Shown here: positions 6,907-14,296 of the stretch, piece by piece
How the letters are laid out: every line of letters starts with the position of its first letter
Numbering within the stretch: the stretch's first letter is position 1
DNA from: CAZYJD01 sp964647785
Lineage (GTDB): Bacteria > Bacteroidota > Bacteroidia > NS11-12g > UBA9320
DNA length: 18,705 nt
Assembly (NCBI GenBank): GCA_964647785.1
Contig: CAZYJD010000039.1
Span: forward strand, 1 to 18,705
Direction of reading: 5' to 3'
The notes under the pieces: generated by a model
Databases searched by the model: none
What the model was told of the DNA's origin: nothing
The model's input: the letters and a program-made list of their open reading frames with translations, nothing else
Made by a program: the position numbers and the translations under genes

Positions 6907-6914
6907 TACTTTTG
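6907..6914 (+). promoter_or_regulatory. Predicted -7 box of truB
   Basis: TACTTTTG matches TAnnTTTG exactly and ends only four bases before the truB ATG at 6919. I find no good TTG -33 element at the right distance. If real, the transcript would start at or next to the ATG. Confidence 0.45.
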
Positions 6915-6918
6915 AAAC

Positions 6919-7605
6919 ATGTTCAATTTTAATGAGGGCGCATTGGTGCCGGTTAATAAACCGGAAGGAATGACATCTTTTGGGGTGGTGAAAAAAGTGA
7001 AATGGATCACCAAAGCAAAAAAAGTAGGGCATGCCGGTACACTCGACCCCCTGGCCGAAGGACTTTTGCTGGTTTGTACGGGGAAGTTCACCAAGGAAGC
7101 TGATCGCTATCAGGCAATGCCGAAGGAGTACACCGGCATTTTTTATGTAGGAGCGAGCAGGCCCTCTTACGATCGAGAAACCGAAATTGATGCCGAATAT
7201 CCGACGGATCATATCAGCGAAGAAATGATACACGATGCCGCCCTGTCAATGACCGGTACTTTGGACCAGGTACCTCCGGTCTTTTCTGCCATCAAGGTCA
7301 ATGGCCAACGCGCGTATAAAAAGGCCAGAAGCGGTGAAGAATTGGTGTTGAAAAGCCGACAAATACAAATCTATGCCTTTGAAATCACCTCCATTGCATT
7401 GCCTTATGTTCACTTTCGGGTTGAATGCAGCAAAGGCACCTACATCAGAAGCCTGGCCCATGATTTTGGTAAAAAGCTGGACTCCGGGGCATATCTCGAA
7501 AAACTCGTTCGCACCCGCATTGGTGAACACCGTCTGGAGGATGCTTATCAACTCCCTCAATTCGAGCAATGGGTGAAAAGCATGCAGCAAAACGAAGGGC
7601 ATTGA
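6919..7605 (+). CDS. truB: tRNA pseudouridine(55) synthase TruB
   Basis: TruB converts uridine 55 in the T-loop of tRNAs to pseudouridine. The 228-residue protein is complete. It opens with the family motif VNKPEGMTSFGVV (12-24), has the catalytic loop GHAGTLDPLAEGLL with the nucleophilic D43, and the later conserved segment VECSKGTYIRSLAHDFG near 175-190. The length suits the short Bacteroidota form, which lacks a long C-terminal PUA domain. It starts the plus-strand run truB-ribF-M23, with 30 bases before ribF; truB next to ribF is common across bacteria. No Shine-Dalgarno sequence precedes the ATG; instead a -7-like box lies immediately upstream. Confidence 0.96.
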   Translation: MFNFNEGALVPVNKPEGMTSFGVVKKVKWITKAKKVGHAGTLDPLAEGLLLVCTGKFTKEADRYQAMPKEYTGIFYVGASRPSYDRETEIDAEYPTDHISEEMIHDAALSMTGTLDQVPPVFSAIKVNGQRAYKKARSGEELVLKSRQIQIYAFEITSIALPYVHFRVECSKGTYIRSLAHDFGKKLDSGAYLEKLVRTRIGEHRLEDAYQLPQFEQWVKSMQQNEGH

Positions 7606-7635
7606 AAGGCTTTACGCATATTTGCAAAGTTTAGA

Positions 7636-8571
7636 ATGAAAGTGCTACATCAGCTTCCCGACTTTAGTGAAAACCGCAGGGTATTTCTTACCCAAGGGAC
7701 TTTTGATGGAGTTCATTTGGGCCACAAGAAAATATTATCCAAACTCATTTCTGAAGCCAAAGTAAATGATGGTGTGAGCGTTCTGTTAACCTTTTACCCA
7801 CACCCTCGATTGGTGTTATACCCTGAAGACAATTCACTGAAATTATTGAGCAGTTTGGAGGAAAAAGAAGAAATACTCAGAGGATTGGGACTGGACTACC
7901 TCATCGTACTACCTTTCACCAAAGAACTTTCACGCATGTCGGCATTTGATTTTGTGAGAGATGTGTTGGTTAAAGGTTTGAAAGTATACAAGTTTATCAT
8001 CGGCTATGATCATCGTTTTGGAAGGAATCGCGAGGGTTCGCTAACAGAACTAAGAGAATACGCTACAACATTCGACTTCGAACTGGAAGAAATTTCAGCC
8101 AAAGATGTCGACTCTGCCATCGTGAGCTCGACCAAAATAAGAAAAGCTGTGCTTGAAGGCAAAGTGGAAAAGGCTGCTTCATTTCTCGGTAGAAACTACC
8201 GCCTAAGAGGCAAAGTGGTAAAGGGACATGCCAGAGGCAGGAAGATGGGCTATCCTACGGCCAATATAGAATTGGGTAATACGTATAAGTTAATCCCTAT
8301 GAACGGCGTATATGCTGTGTTTGTTCACTATAGTGGGCACAAAATTGGGGGGATGATGAATATTGGAATTAATCCTACTTTTGATGCCGCCGCATGGTCT
8401 GTGGAAGTTCATATCTTTGATTTTAATACGGACATTTACGGTGAAATCATTGATGTTGAATGTGTCCGGAGATTGCGTGATGAAGTGAAATTCAACAATG
8501 CGGATGAACTTATTAAACAACTACAAAACGACGAACAGACTTCAAGAAAAACCCTTGATGAGCATCGGTAA
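7636..8571 (+). CDS. ribF: Bifunctional riboflavin kinase / FMN adenylyltransferase
   Basis: RibF phosphorylates riboflavin to FMN and then adenylates FMN to FAD. The 311-residue length is normal. The N-terminal FAD synthetase domain carries the nucleotidyltransferase motif GTFDGVHLGH (21-30) and SSTKIR (164-169). The C-terminal flavokinase domain (about 185-305) has GYPTAN (205-210), in which PTAN coordinates the nucleotide and magnesium. It lies 30 bases after truB, and its last 14 bases overlap the start of the M23 peptidase gene. CATATTTG at 7617-7624 differs by one base from the -7 consensus and may give a secondary promoter. Confidence 0.96.
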   Translation: MKVLHQLPDFSENRRVFLTQGTFDGVHLGHKKILSKLISEAKVNDGVSVLLTFYPHPRLVLYPEDNSLKLLSSLEEKEEILRGLGLDYLIVLPFTKELSRMSAFDFVRDVLVKGLKVYKFIIGYDHRFGRNREGSLTELREYATTFDFELEEISAKDVDSAIVSSTKIRKAVLEGKVEKAASFLGRNYRLRGKVVKGHARGRKMGYPTANIELGNTYKLIPMNGVYAVFVHYSGHKIGGMMNIGINPTFDAAAWSVEVHIFDFNTDIYGEIIDVECVRRLRDEVKFNNADELIKQLQNDEQTSRKTLDEHR

Positions 8572-9544
8572 AACATTGAAAATTGGACACATGGTCTTGC
8601 TGCTGTTGGGCTTGGGTAACCACCTGACAGCTGCTTTGCCAATGGAAGGGGCTCTCAATATTTTCATGACTTGGCCTGAAGGAGATGAAGGCGATGAAGA
8701 GGATGAAAAGAATAAAAAACAGAGCGAAGGAAAGGAGGGAAATGCTGAAACCGATGAAGCACATTGGTTGGTGATGAATTCGAACGCTGTTCGTCCCGAA
8801 TTGGCAACGGCTTTTTATGAATGGGAATTTCACCCTTTTCTCGTGCCGGCTTCAGATATCTATTGTGATGATTGGGATTCATTGAGCGTAGACAATCTCG
8901 ATTTTAATCCCCTGTATTTCAGTGGCGAAATACCTATTTGCCTCAGCGAAGGGGATTGTGACTATCAGCATCCATTCATGGGAAGAATTACATCTAACTT
9001 TGGATGGCGTCACGGAAGGATGCACAAGGGAATCGATATTGATTTAGAAACAGGCGACTCAGTGGTTGCGGCATTTGATGGAGTGGTGCGCATACAAAAA
9101 AATGATCCAGGTGGATTTGGTAATTACGTGCTTATCAGACATTACAATGGACTGGAAACCATCTATGCTCACCTATCTGAAGCCTGGGTAGAAAGAAATC
9201 AATTTGTACGTGCAGGAGAAATCATTGGTTTGGGAGGCAATACCGGTCGGTCTACCGGTTCACACCTCCATTTCGAAACGCGTTATCTCGGACAGCCCAT
9301 TGACCCCACTCATGTTATCAATTTTAGCAGTGGCGAACTCAAGTCAGATACGCTTGTTCTCACCAAAGAACACTTCAAACCGGCAGCCAGTTCATACACT
9401 GCCCAATACCATAAAATCAGAAAAGGCGATACCCTTTCAGGAATTGCTCGCAGGTATGGAACCTCGGTTACGGCCATTTGCCGAATGAATGGCATGAGCA
9501 GAAATAGCGTTTTGCGCATCGGACGTGTGCTGCGCGTCAGGTAA
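8558..9544 (+). CDS. Secreted M23-family metallopeptidase with C-terminal LysM domain
   Basis: A 328-residue envelope protein, probably a peptidoglycan endopeptidase or an activator-type LytM protein. An N-terminal signal segment (about 4-27, HMVLLLLGLG core) is followed by an acidic stretch (41-67). The LytM/M23 domain (about 137-252) has the zinc ligands H156 and D160 in HKGID and HLH at 236-238, plus H205 in YAH, so all active-site residues are present. A LysM domain (284-327, HKIRKGDTLSGIARRYG) should bind peptidoglycan. I chose ATG 8558 because the signal peptide begins there; the in-frame ATG at 8498 would add 20 hydrophilic residues deep inside ribF. It overlaps ribF by 14 bases and ends 5 bases from the convergent gldD. 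Confidence 0.9.
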   Translation: MSIGKTLKIGHMVLLLLGLGNHLTAALPMEGALNIFMTWPEGDEGDEEDEKNKKQSEGKEGNAETDEAHWLVMNSNAVRPELATAFYEWEFHPFLVPASDIYCDDWDSLSVDNLDFNPLYFSGEIPICLSEGDCDYQHPFMGRITSNFGWRHGRMHKGIDIDLETGDSVVAAFDGVVRIQKNDPGGFGNYVLIRHYNGLETIYAHLSEAWVERNQFVRAGEIIGLGGNTGRSTGSHLHFETRYLGQPIDPTHVINFSSGELKSDTLVLTKEHFKPAASSYTAQYHKIRKGDTLSGIARRYGTSVTAICRMNGMSRNSVLRIGRVLRVR

Positions 9545-9549
9545 CTTCT

Positions 9550-10125
9550 TTATTCAACCTCTTCCCAGCGAAAGGTTTCAACCATCCTTAGGATGTCCTT
9601 TTTTACAAATTGAAGAACCGGTGCAACCGAGTCGCGTTCCGTATAATTATTGAAATAATAGGCCGCCCTTAAGAAGTGGTTCTGACGGTCTGAGATGAAA
9701 AAGTTCAATGGAGTGGCGGTGTTGCCATATAGGTCGTAAAACAAGCCAAAATTACCAAGGCTGTCGCGAATTTCTCTTTCTTCTATTTCCTCTGCTTTCA
9801 CGGTGTGTTTGAAAACCAGGCGCCGACTATCATCGATTAAACTATCGAGATCTTTTGGGGTGCGCAGAGCTTTGTAACTGATATGAAGAGTGGCATCAAA
9901 AGGGGGGAATTGCAGGTTATACCAGAATGGTTCGCTATTGAAATCAGTATCCTTTTGCATCCTGCAATAGGTTGGAATCTCAAAACTAAAAGGGGCTTCG
10001 GATTCAAAGCGTGCATAACGATGTTCCGGGAATTCAATTCTAGGATATGCGTGGGGTTTGGGGGTGTATTCGTTGCATGCAAGCAATCCAAGCAAACCAA
10101 TGTTAAAAAGTCGGTTAATCTTCAT
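9550..10125 (-). CDS. gldD: Gliding motility lipoprotein GldD
   Basis: GldD is a lipoprotein required for gliding motility, and for T9SS function, in flavobacteria. The 191-residue protein starts MKINRLFNIGLLGLLAC, a lipoprotein signal with the acylated cysteine at C17. The mature start NEYTPKPHAYPRIEFPEHRY is the characteristic GldD opening, followed by PFSFEIPTYC. A GTG at 10137 would add four residues; the ATG at 10125 gives a normal lipoprotein signal and overlaps the gldE stop by 11 bases, which suggests coupling. Its gene follows gldE, as is usual in gliding flavobacteria. Its biochemical role is not settled. Confidence 0.93.
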   Translation of the reverse strand: MKINRLFNIGLLGLLACNEYTPKPHAYPRIEFPEHRYARFESEAPFSFEIPTYCRMQKDTDFNSEPFWYNLQFPPFDATLHISYKALRTPKDLDSLIDDSRRLVFKHTVKAEEIEEREIRDSLGNFGLFYDLYGNTATPLNFFISDRQNHFLRAAYYFNNYTERDSVAPVLQFVKKDILRMVETFRWEEVE

Positions 10126-11503
10126 GGGCCCTTTCACTAGATGCCTCTGATAACAGCTGAATTTTTACGCGGTTAATTTTTCTGCGATCACTACTTTCGA
10201 TGGTCATTTTTAAATGTTGGATTTGAACACGGGTTCCACGCGGAGGAATGCGCTGTTCCATTTCCTGTATAACACCGCCCAGTGATTCGGAATCTCCCTT
10301 AAAATCATCGAAAAAGTCGTGGTCCAGTTCAAGTACCTTGCAGAGATCATTCAGGCTGATTTTGGCTTCAAAAAGGTAGGTTTGATCATCCAATCGAGAA
10401 TACTGAATATCGTCATCGTCGTATTCATCTTTAATTTCTCCAAAAATTTCCTCCAAAATATCTTCCATGGTTACCAATCCTAAAGAGGCTCCATATTCAT
10501 CGACGACAATGGCCATGTGCATATGTCTGGCCTGAAATTCTTTGAGCAGCTGATCAATTTTTTTGTATTCGGGCACATACATAGGAGGACGTATGAGCTC
10601 CCGCCATGCAAAAGCAGTTTCTTCATGGATGTGCGGTATCAGGTCTTTGATAAAGAGGATGCCCTCCACATGATCGAAATTTTCGCGATAAACAGGCATT
10701 CTGCTATAGCCGTGTTGTTGAATCAATTTAAACACATCGCTGCTGTCAGATTCCACATCAATGCCCACAACATCCATTCTCACCCGCATGATTTCTCTTA
10801 CGCTGATGTTTCCGAAGTTGACCAGACCTATCAAGATATTTTTTTCGTCGCTGTGGTGAGTTTCAGTGGTAAGCTCTATGGCTTGGTTGAGGTCTGCCAC
10901 AGACATATGTTGCTGGGTATTGTCGGTATAGCGATCAAAGAAAAAAGATGTTTTAACGAGTGCTGTAACAAAAGGGGCTAATATTTTTTGGAGCAAAACA
11001 AGGGGGGCAGCCATCAGAAGAGCAATTCTCACATTGTTTTGAGTGGCGTAAATTTTTGGTATGATTTCACCAATCAGTACCAGTAAAAAGGTGATGAATA
11101 CCACCTCAATGACAAAACCGAGCCATTCGTAATCGTTGAAGTTGAAAATAAACTGAATGAGTAAACTAGAAGCAATGACCAGGGCAATGTTTACAAAGTT
11201 GTTGCCCAAAAGAATGGTGGCTAATAAGCGTTTACCTGCGGTAATGCGATCGGGTTGGTTGATCAATTTTAGAACCTGCTCTGATCTGCGGTCGGCCATT
11301 TGATCGAGTTCCGTAAACTCTGCGGGCCCGAGGCTGAAGAAAGCATTTTCCGCACCGGAAAACGAAGCCGAAATTCCCAACAGAATAAATATACCCGCGA
11401 AGCCCGCAATCAGATATAGCAGTGTAAGGGGCCATGAAAACTGCAGAATGCTTGCAGGAAGGCTTTGAAGAATAAGATATAGAGGTTCAGGGTCTGCTTC
11501 CAA
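10115..11503 (-). CDS. gldE: Gliding motility-associated protein GldE (CNNM/CBS family)
   Basis: A 462-residue inner membrane protein of the HlyC/CorC type. The N-terminal CNNM/DUF21 domain has about four membrane segments (roughly 25-48, 88-112, 125-145, 158-178) and the family signature GEIIPKIYAT. Two CBS domains follow (about 205-330, with HGYSRMPVYRENFDHVEGIL and VDEYGASLGLVTMEDILEEI). The C-terminal CorC/HlyC domain ends the protein (SLGGVIQEMEQRIPPRGTRV). In Flavobacterium gldE supports gliding together with gldB and gldD; relatives transport magnesium or cobalt, so an ion-linked role is possible. The start is a TTG at 11503: an in-frame TAA lies 9 bases upstream and no ATG occurs before the first membrane segment. 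It is 15 bases after ssb. Confidence 0.93.
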   Translation of the reverse strand: MEADPEPLYLILQSLPASILQFSWPLTLLYLIAGFAGIFILLGISASFSGAENAFFSLGPAEFTELDQMADRRSEQVLKLINQPDRITAGKRLLATILLGNNFVNIALVIASSLLIQFIFNFNDYEWLGFVIEVVFITFLLVLIGEIIPKIYATQNNVRIALLMAAPLVLLQKILAPFVTALVKTSFFFDRYTDNTQQHMSVADLNQAIELTTETHHSDEKNILIGLVNFGNISVREIMRVRMDVVGIDVESDSSDVFKLIQQHGYSRMPVYRENFDHVEGILFIKDLIPHIHEETAFAWRELIRPPMYVPEYKKIDQLLKEFQARHMHMAIVVDEYGASLGLVTMEDILEEIFGEIKDEYDDDDIQYSRLDDQTYLFEAKISLNDLCKVLELDHDFFDDFKGDSESLGGVIQEMEQRIPPRGTRVQIQHLKMTIESSDRRKINRVKIQLLSEASSERAHED

Positions 11504-11518
11504 CGTCTTACATTAGAT

Positions 11519-11911
11519 TTAGAAAGGAGGGATGTCTTCACTGGGGTGAGAAGATCCGCCTTCATTGCCGCTACCTGAAGAATGATCAGCTCGATCAAGA
11601 AAACTAAAATTGATCACTCGAATTCGAATGGTTTTTCGCTTTTGACCATGCTCATCTTCCCAACTATCACTGCGCAACTTGCCTTCCACGAATATAGCGC
11701 TGCCTTTTTTCAAGTATTTATTCGCTACTTCTGCCTGCTTGCCCCAAAACTCAAGGTCGTGCCATTCTGTTCTGGTTTGCTTTTCACCATTGCGGTCGGT
11801 ATAGGTTTCATTGGTGGCCAAACGAATAGAGGTTACCTGAGTTTCACCAACTGAACGCATTTCAGGATCAGCTCCTAAATTGCCTAATAACATTACCCGA
11901 TTGTACGACAT
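11519..11911 (-). CDS. ssb: Single-stranded DNA-binding protein
   Basis: SSB coats single-stranded DNA in replication, repair and recombination. The 130-residue protein has one OB fold in residues 1-105 (YNRVMLLGNLGADPEMR, TEWHDLEFWGKQAEVANKYL, GSAIFVEGKLR). A short glycine/serine-rich linker leads to the acidic tip SEDIPPF, which recruits partner proteins. The length is slightly short for the family. It lies between mutY (35 bases upstream) and gldE (15 bases downstream), an order often seen in flavobacteria. A good promoter match occupies the space in front of it, so it may be transcribed apart from mutY. Confidence 0.95.
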   Translation of the reverse strand: MSYNRVMLLGNLGADPEMRSVGETQVTSIRLATNETYTDRNGEKQTRTEWHDLEFWGKQAEVANKYLKKGSAIFVEGKLRSDSWEDEHGQKRKTIRIRVINFSFLDRADHSSGSGNEGGSSHPSEDIPPF

Positions 11912-11916
11912 GAAGG

Positions 11917-11945
11917 CAAATTTACAACAACCACTTAAATTTCAA
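11917..11945 (-). promoter_or_regulatory. Predicted promoter of ssb
   Basis: On the minus strand, TAAATTTG (11924-11917) matches the Bacteroidota -7 consensus. TTG at 11945-11943 lies 18 bases upstream as a -33 element. The box ends five bases before the ssb ATG, so the leader would be almost absent. It falls just after the mutY coding end. Confidence 0.55.
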
Positions 11946-11946
11946 C

Positions 11947-13038
11947 TCATTTGTTCCTGCGGCGCTCCAAATACTTCTCATAAAGTCGGGTAATGCCCAG
12001 GGTTACCCTGATATCGGAGTGGGAAGTGAGGAAAATGGGAGCGTTGTTTTTGAGTGCCAGGGTTTTAAGATCAATCGGAAGAAAGTGTGCGGTTATATTT
12101 TTATGTGTCAGTTGATGTTTGACACGCTGCGCCATACCAATCGCTTCAATTTCTGCACTGAAACAATATTTTTCCTGTAGCGCGGTCCACATGTTTTCAA
12201 AAATATCCGGAGTATAAGCTTCTTGTATTTCTAACATGGGAGGTTCGTGAAGCAAAGGCCAAATACCATTTTCAGATCGGCGATAAATGAGGGGCCGACC
12301 ATGATAATGCAGGTCGAAATATAGCAGCTGCCAATCTTTTGCCCTAGACTTTTTTTGCTTCAATGGCAGGTTTTCTGCAATCCCGATACTTCTCGCTTTG
12401 CAGTTTAAACCCAATGGACATTCAGCGCAACTGGGCTTAATGGGCGTACATATGAGTGCTCCCAGCTCCATCATTGCCTGATTATGTCGGCCCGGATTTG
12501 AACGATCGAGTAAATCATCGGCAAGGCTGTGCACCTTCTTTTTTCCCTGGTGATCATTCACAAAATAATCCAATGCATACAGCCTTGAAATGACGCGTTC
12601 TACATTGCCATCCACTACAGGTACGGCTTCATTGAACCCAATACTGGCTATGGCTGCAGCGGTATAAGGCCCAATGCCTTTGAGCTTTACCAGATCTTGA
12701 TACCTACGGGGAAACTTACCATCGCAATGCCTTGCTACGAACATGGCCGTATGGTGTAGGTTGCGAGCTCGGCTGTAATACCCCAAGCCTTGCCATAATT
12801 TCAACACCTCCGCTTCAGAAGCTTCAGCCAAAGAAAAAACATCCGGAAACCTTTCAATGAATCGACGATAATAAGGCAAACCCTGTTCCATGCGGGTTTG
12901 TTGAAGTATAATTTCTGACAACCAAATACGATAAGGAACAGGTCTCTCTCGAAAAGGAAGAGATCGACCAAAGCGATCGAACCAATTCCCCAATCTTTCT
13001 CGGATAATTTTCAACGTGTTTTGTTCGGAATTAAGCAC
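11947..13038 (-). CDS. mutY: A/G-specific adenine DNA glycosylase MutY
   Basis: MutY removes adenine mispaired with 8-oxoguanine. The 363-residue protein is complete. The catalytic glutamate is E42 in WLSEIILQQTRMEQG. The helix-hairpin-helix LKGIGPYTAAAIASIG is followed by D143 in VVDGNVERVI. The iron-sulfur cluster cysteines are C197, C204, C207 and C213 (C-x6-C-x2-C-x5-C). The C-terminal third is the NUDIX-like domain that reads the 8-oxoguanine. The start is a GTG at 13038: TAA is directly in front, and the next ATG codon would remove the catalytic glutamate. It is divergent from the HU gene (90 bases) and heads the run mutY-ssb-gldE-gldD. Confidence 0.95.
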   Translation of the reverse strand: MLNSEQNTLKIIRERLGNWFDRFGRSLPFRERPVPYRIWLSEIILQQTRMEQGLPYYRRFIERFPDVFSLAEASEAEVLKLWQGLGYYSRARNLHHTAMFVARHCDGKFPRRYQDLVKLKGIGPYTAAAIASIGFNEAVPVVDGNVERVISRLYALDYFVNDHQGKKKVHSLADDLLDRSNPGRHNQAMMELGALICTPIKPSCAECPLGLNCKARSIGIAENLPLKQKKSRAKDWQLLYFDLHYHGRPLIYRRSENGIWPLLHEPPMLEIQEAYTPDIFENMWTALQEKYCFSAEIEAIGMAQRVKHQLTHKNITAHFLPIDLKTLALKNNAPIFLTSHSDIRVTLGITRLYEKYLERRRNK

Positions 13039-13128
13039 TTATGCTATGATTTGTCAGGAAATATTGTTTTTTTGCTATAAGAAACAAAACCATATCAAGG
13101 AATAATTGGTTTAAATAAAAACAAAAAA

Positions 13129-13428
13129 ATGACCAAGGCAGACATCATCAATGACATTGCAGAACGCACCGGTATCGAGAAAGTAGTGGTGCAAGAAACT
13201 GTTGAGAGTTTCTTCAAAGTGCTTAAAAACTCTATGATAGAAGGCAATAATGTGTACTTCAGAGGCTTCGGCAGTTTTGTGCTCAAGAAAAGAGCTGCCA
13301 AGGTGGCGCGTAACATCTCTAAGAACACTCAGCTTACCATTCCTGAGCATTTCATCCCCAAATTCAAACCTGCAAAAACCTTTGTAGACAAGGTAAAGAA
13401 CAGCGAAAAAGTTAAAAAATTATTGTAA
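13129..13428 (+). CDS. HU-family DNA-binding protein
   Basis: A 99-residue nucleoid-associated protein that bends DNA as a dimer. It begins with the usual MTKADIINDIAERTGIEK helix pair. The core beta strand is NNVYFRGFGSFVLKKRAAKVARN (written here as the segments NNVYFRGFGSF and KKRAAKVARN). In the DNA-binding arm, the usual proline-tipped R-N-P is replaced by RNISKNTQLTIPEHFIP, with the intercalating proline in TIP. The length is normal for HU/IHF. It is divergent from mutY and is followed 16 bases later by the TPR gene, with no terminator seen, so it may head the long plus-strand operon. The AT-rich space in front has no box I would call a promoter with confidence. Confidence 0.94.
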   Translation: MTKADIINDIAERTGIEKVVVQETVESFFKVLKNSMIEGNNVYFRGFGSFVLKKRAAKVARNISKNTQLTIPEHFIPKFKPAKTFVDKVKNSEKVKKLL

Positions 13429-13444
13429 TTCGGGTAGGAAGAGG

Positions 13445-14179
13445 ATGAAGGGAGCGCAATGGATTGCCATAATTGCGGCTATTGTATTGGCTGCGGTACT
13501 TTCTTTTACAGGTTTTAATCGTAAGCGTGCGATCATTCCGGAGAATGGCCCTGAAATGGCTGCGTCGGAAGGGGAGCATGAACATGAGCACGAAGGTGAT
13601 GCGATTGCAGGTGGAGTGGAACTTTTTAAAGCTTTGGGGCTAGGAGCAGAGTGGGAAGAACTATCCACCAAAGAGGGGAAAGGGCGTGCTGAATTGGCTG
13701 CTCAACTAATGTCCAGAATAAATGCTCAAACGGCGCCCTATGCAGTACTTTTGATTGAATCCAATTCGCAGGATAACCAGGATGCTGAACAAGTTTTTGA
13801 GGCAGGGAAAATTTTGGTCGATAGTGCGTTGTCAACAACGCGAAAAGAGTCTGTCAAAGAATTTTACGCCATGTATGCCGAAAAAGCTTTCCAATTATCT
13901 TCATCGGCAATGCCGGAAAGAACAGATGTTAAGAATGCCTTGGCAACGAGCAGAATCTATCTTTCAGGTGATGTAATGGGAGGGGTTCAGCTGTTTCTTG
14001 AAGTGATTAAAGAGGACCCCAATAATGAAGCGGCGCTCTACAACCTCGGGATGTTGGCCATTCAAAGTGGGCAGATGGATAAAGCTGAAAAAAGATTTGA
14101 AAAATTAGTATCTTTGCAGCCCGAAAATGAAACATATGCCCGAATCTTGGAAGATATCCGTTCGGGTGCAACTCAATAA
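13445..14179 (+). CDS. Membrane-anchored tetratricopeptide repeat protein
   Basis: A 244-residue protein with one N-terminal membrane helix (about 4-22, WIAIIAAIVLAAVLSFTGF), then a short His/Glu stretch EHEHEHEG (44-51), then helical repeats. The last 80 residues include a clear TPR pair (NEAALYNLGMLAIQSGQMDKAEKRFEKL, given as NEAALYNLGMLAIQSGQMDK and AEKRFEKLVSLQP). TPR domains hold partner proteins; the partner here is unknown. The ATG at 13445 follows AGGAAGAGG, one of the few Shine-Dalgarno-like sequences in the window. It sits 16 bases after the HU gene and 17 before the small basic protein, in what looks like one operon. The His/Glu stretch could bind metal, but that is only a possibility. 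Confidence 0.85.
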   Translation: MKGAQWIAIIAAIVLAAVLSFTGFNRKRAIIPENGPEMAASEGEHEHEHEGDAIAGGVELFKALGLGAEWEELSTKEGKGRAELAAQLMSRINAQTAPYAVLLIESNSQDNQDAEQVFEAGKILVDSALSTTRKESVKEFYAMYAEKAFQLSSSAMPERTDVKNALATSRIYLSGDVMGGVQLFLEVIKEDPNNEAALYNLGMLAIQSGQMDKAEKRFEKLVSLQPENETYARILEDIRSGATQ

Positions 14180-14196
14180 CAAAGACATTTAGTAAT

Positions 14197-14286
14197 ATGC
14201 CAAGCGGAAAAAAGAGAAAACGTCACAAGATTGCGACGCACAAGCGCAAAAAAAGACTGAGAAAAAATCGTCATAAGAAGAAGTAA
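14197..14286 (+). CDS. 29-residue basic ribosome-associated type protein (AURKAIP1/COX24 domain)
   Basis: A very short gene between the TPR and rng genes: ATG at 14197, TAA at 14284-14286, 29 residues, 19 of them K, R or H. The sequence reads MPSGKKRKRHKIATHKRK then KRLRKNRHKKK. This near-invariant small protein is widespread in Bacteroidota and annotated as an AURKAIP1/COX24 domain protein. The domain is shared with mitochondrial ribosomal protein mS38 and the actinobacterial small-subunit protein bS22, so it is most likely a small-subunit ribosomal protein. Its place directly before rng supports a ribosome or RNA role. It is easily missed because of its length. Confidence 0.88.
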   Translation: MPSGKKRKRHKIATHKRKKRLRKNRHKKK

Positions 14287-14296
14287 TTGAATCGCC

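Noticed and set aside
8498..8557. Upstream start for the M23 peptidase gene at 8498
   Set aside because: It would add 20 hydrophilic residues before the signal peptide and lie deep inside ribF; the ATG at 8558 fits better.
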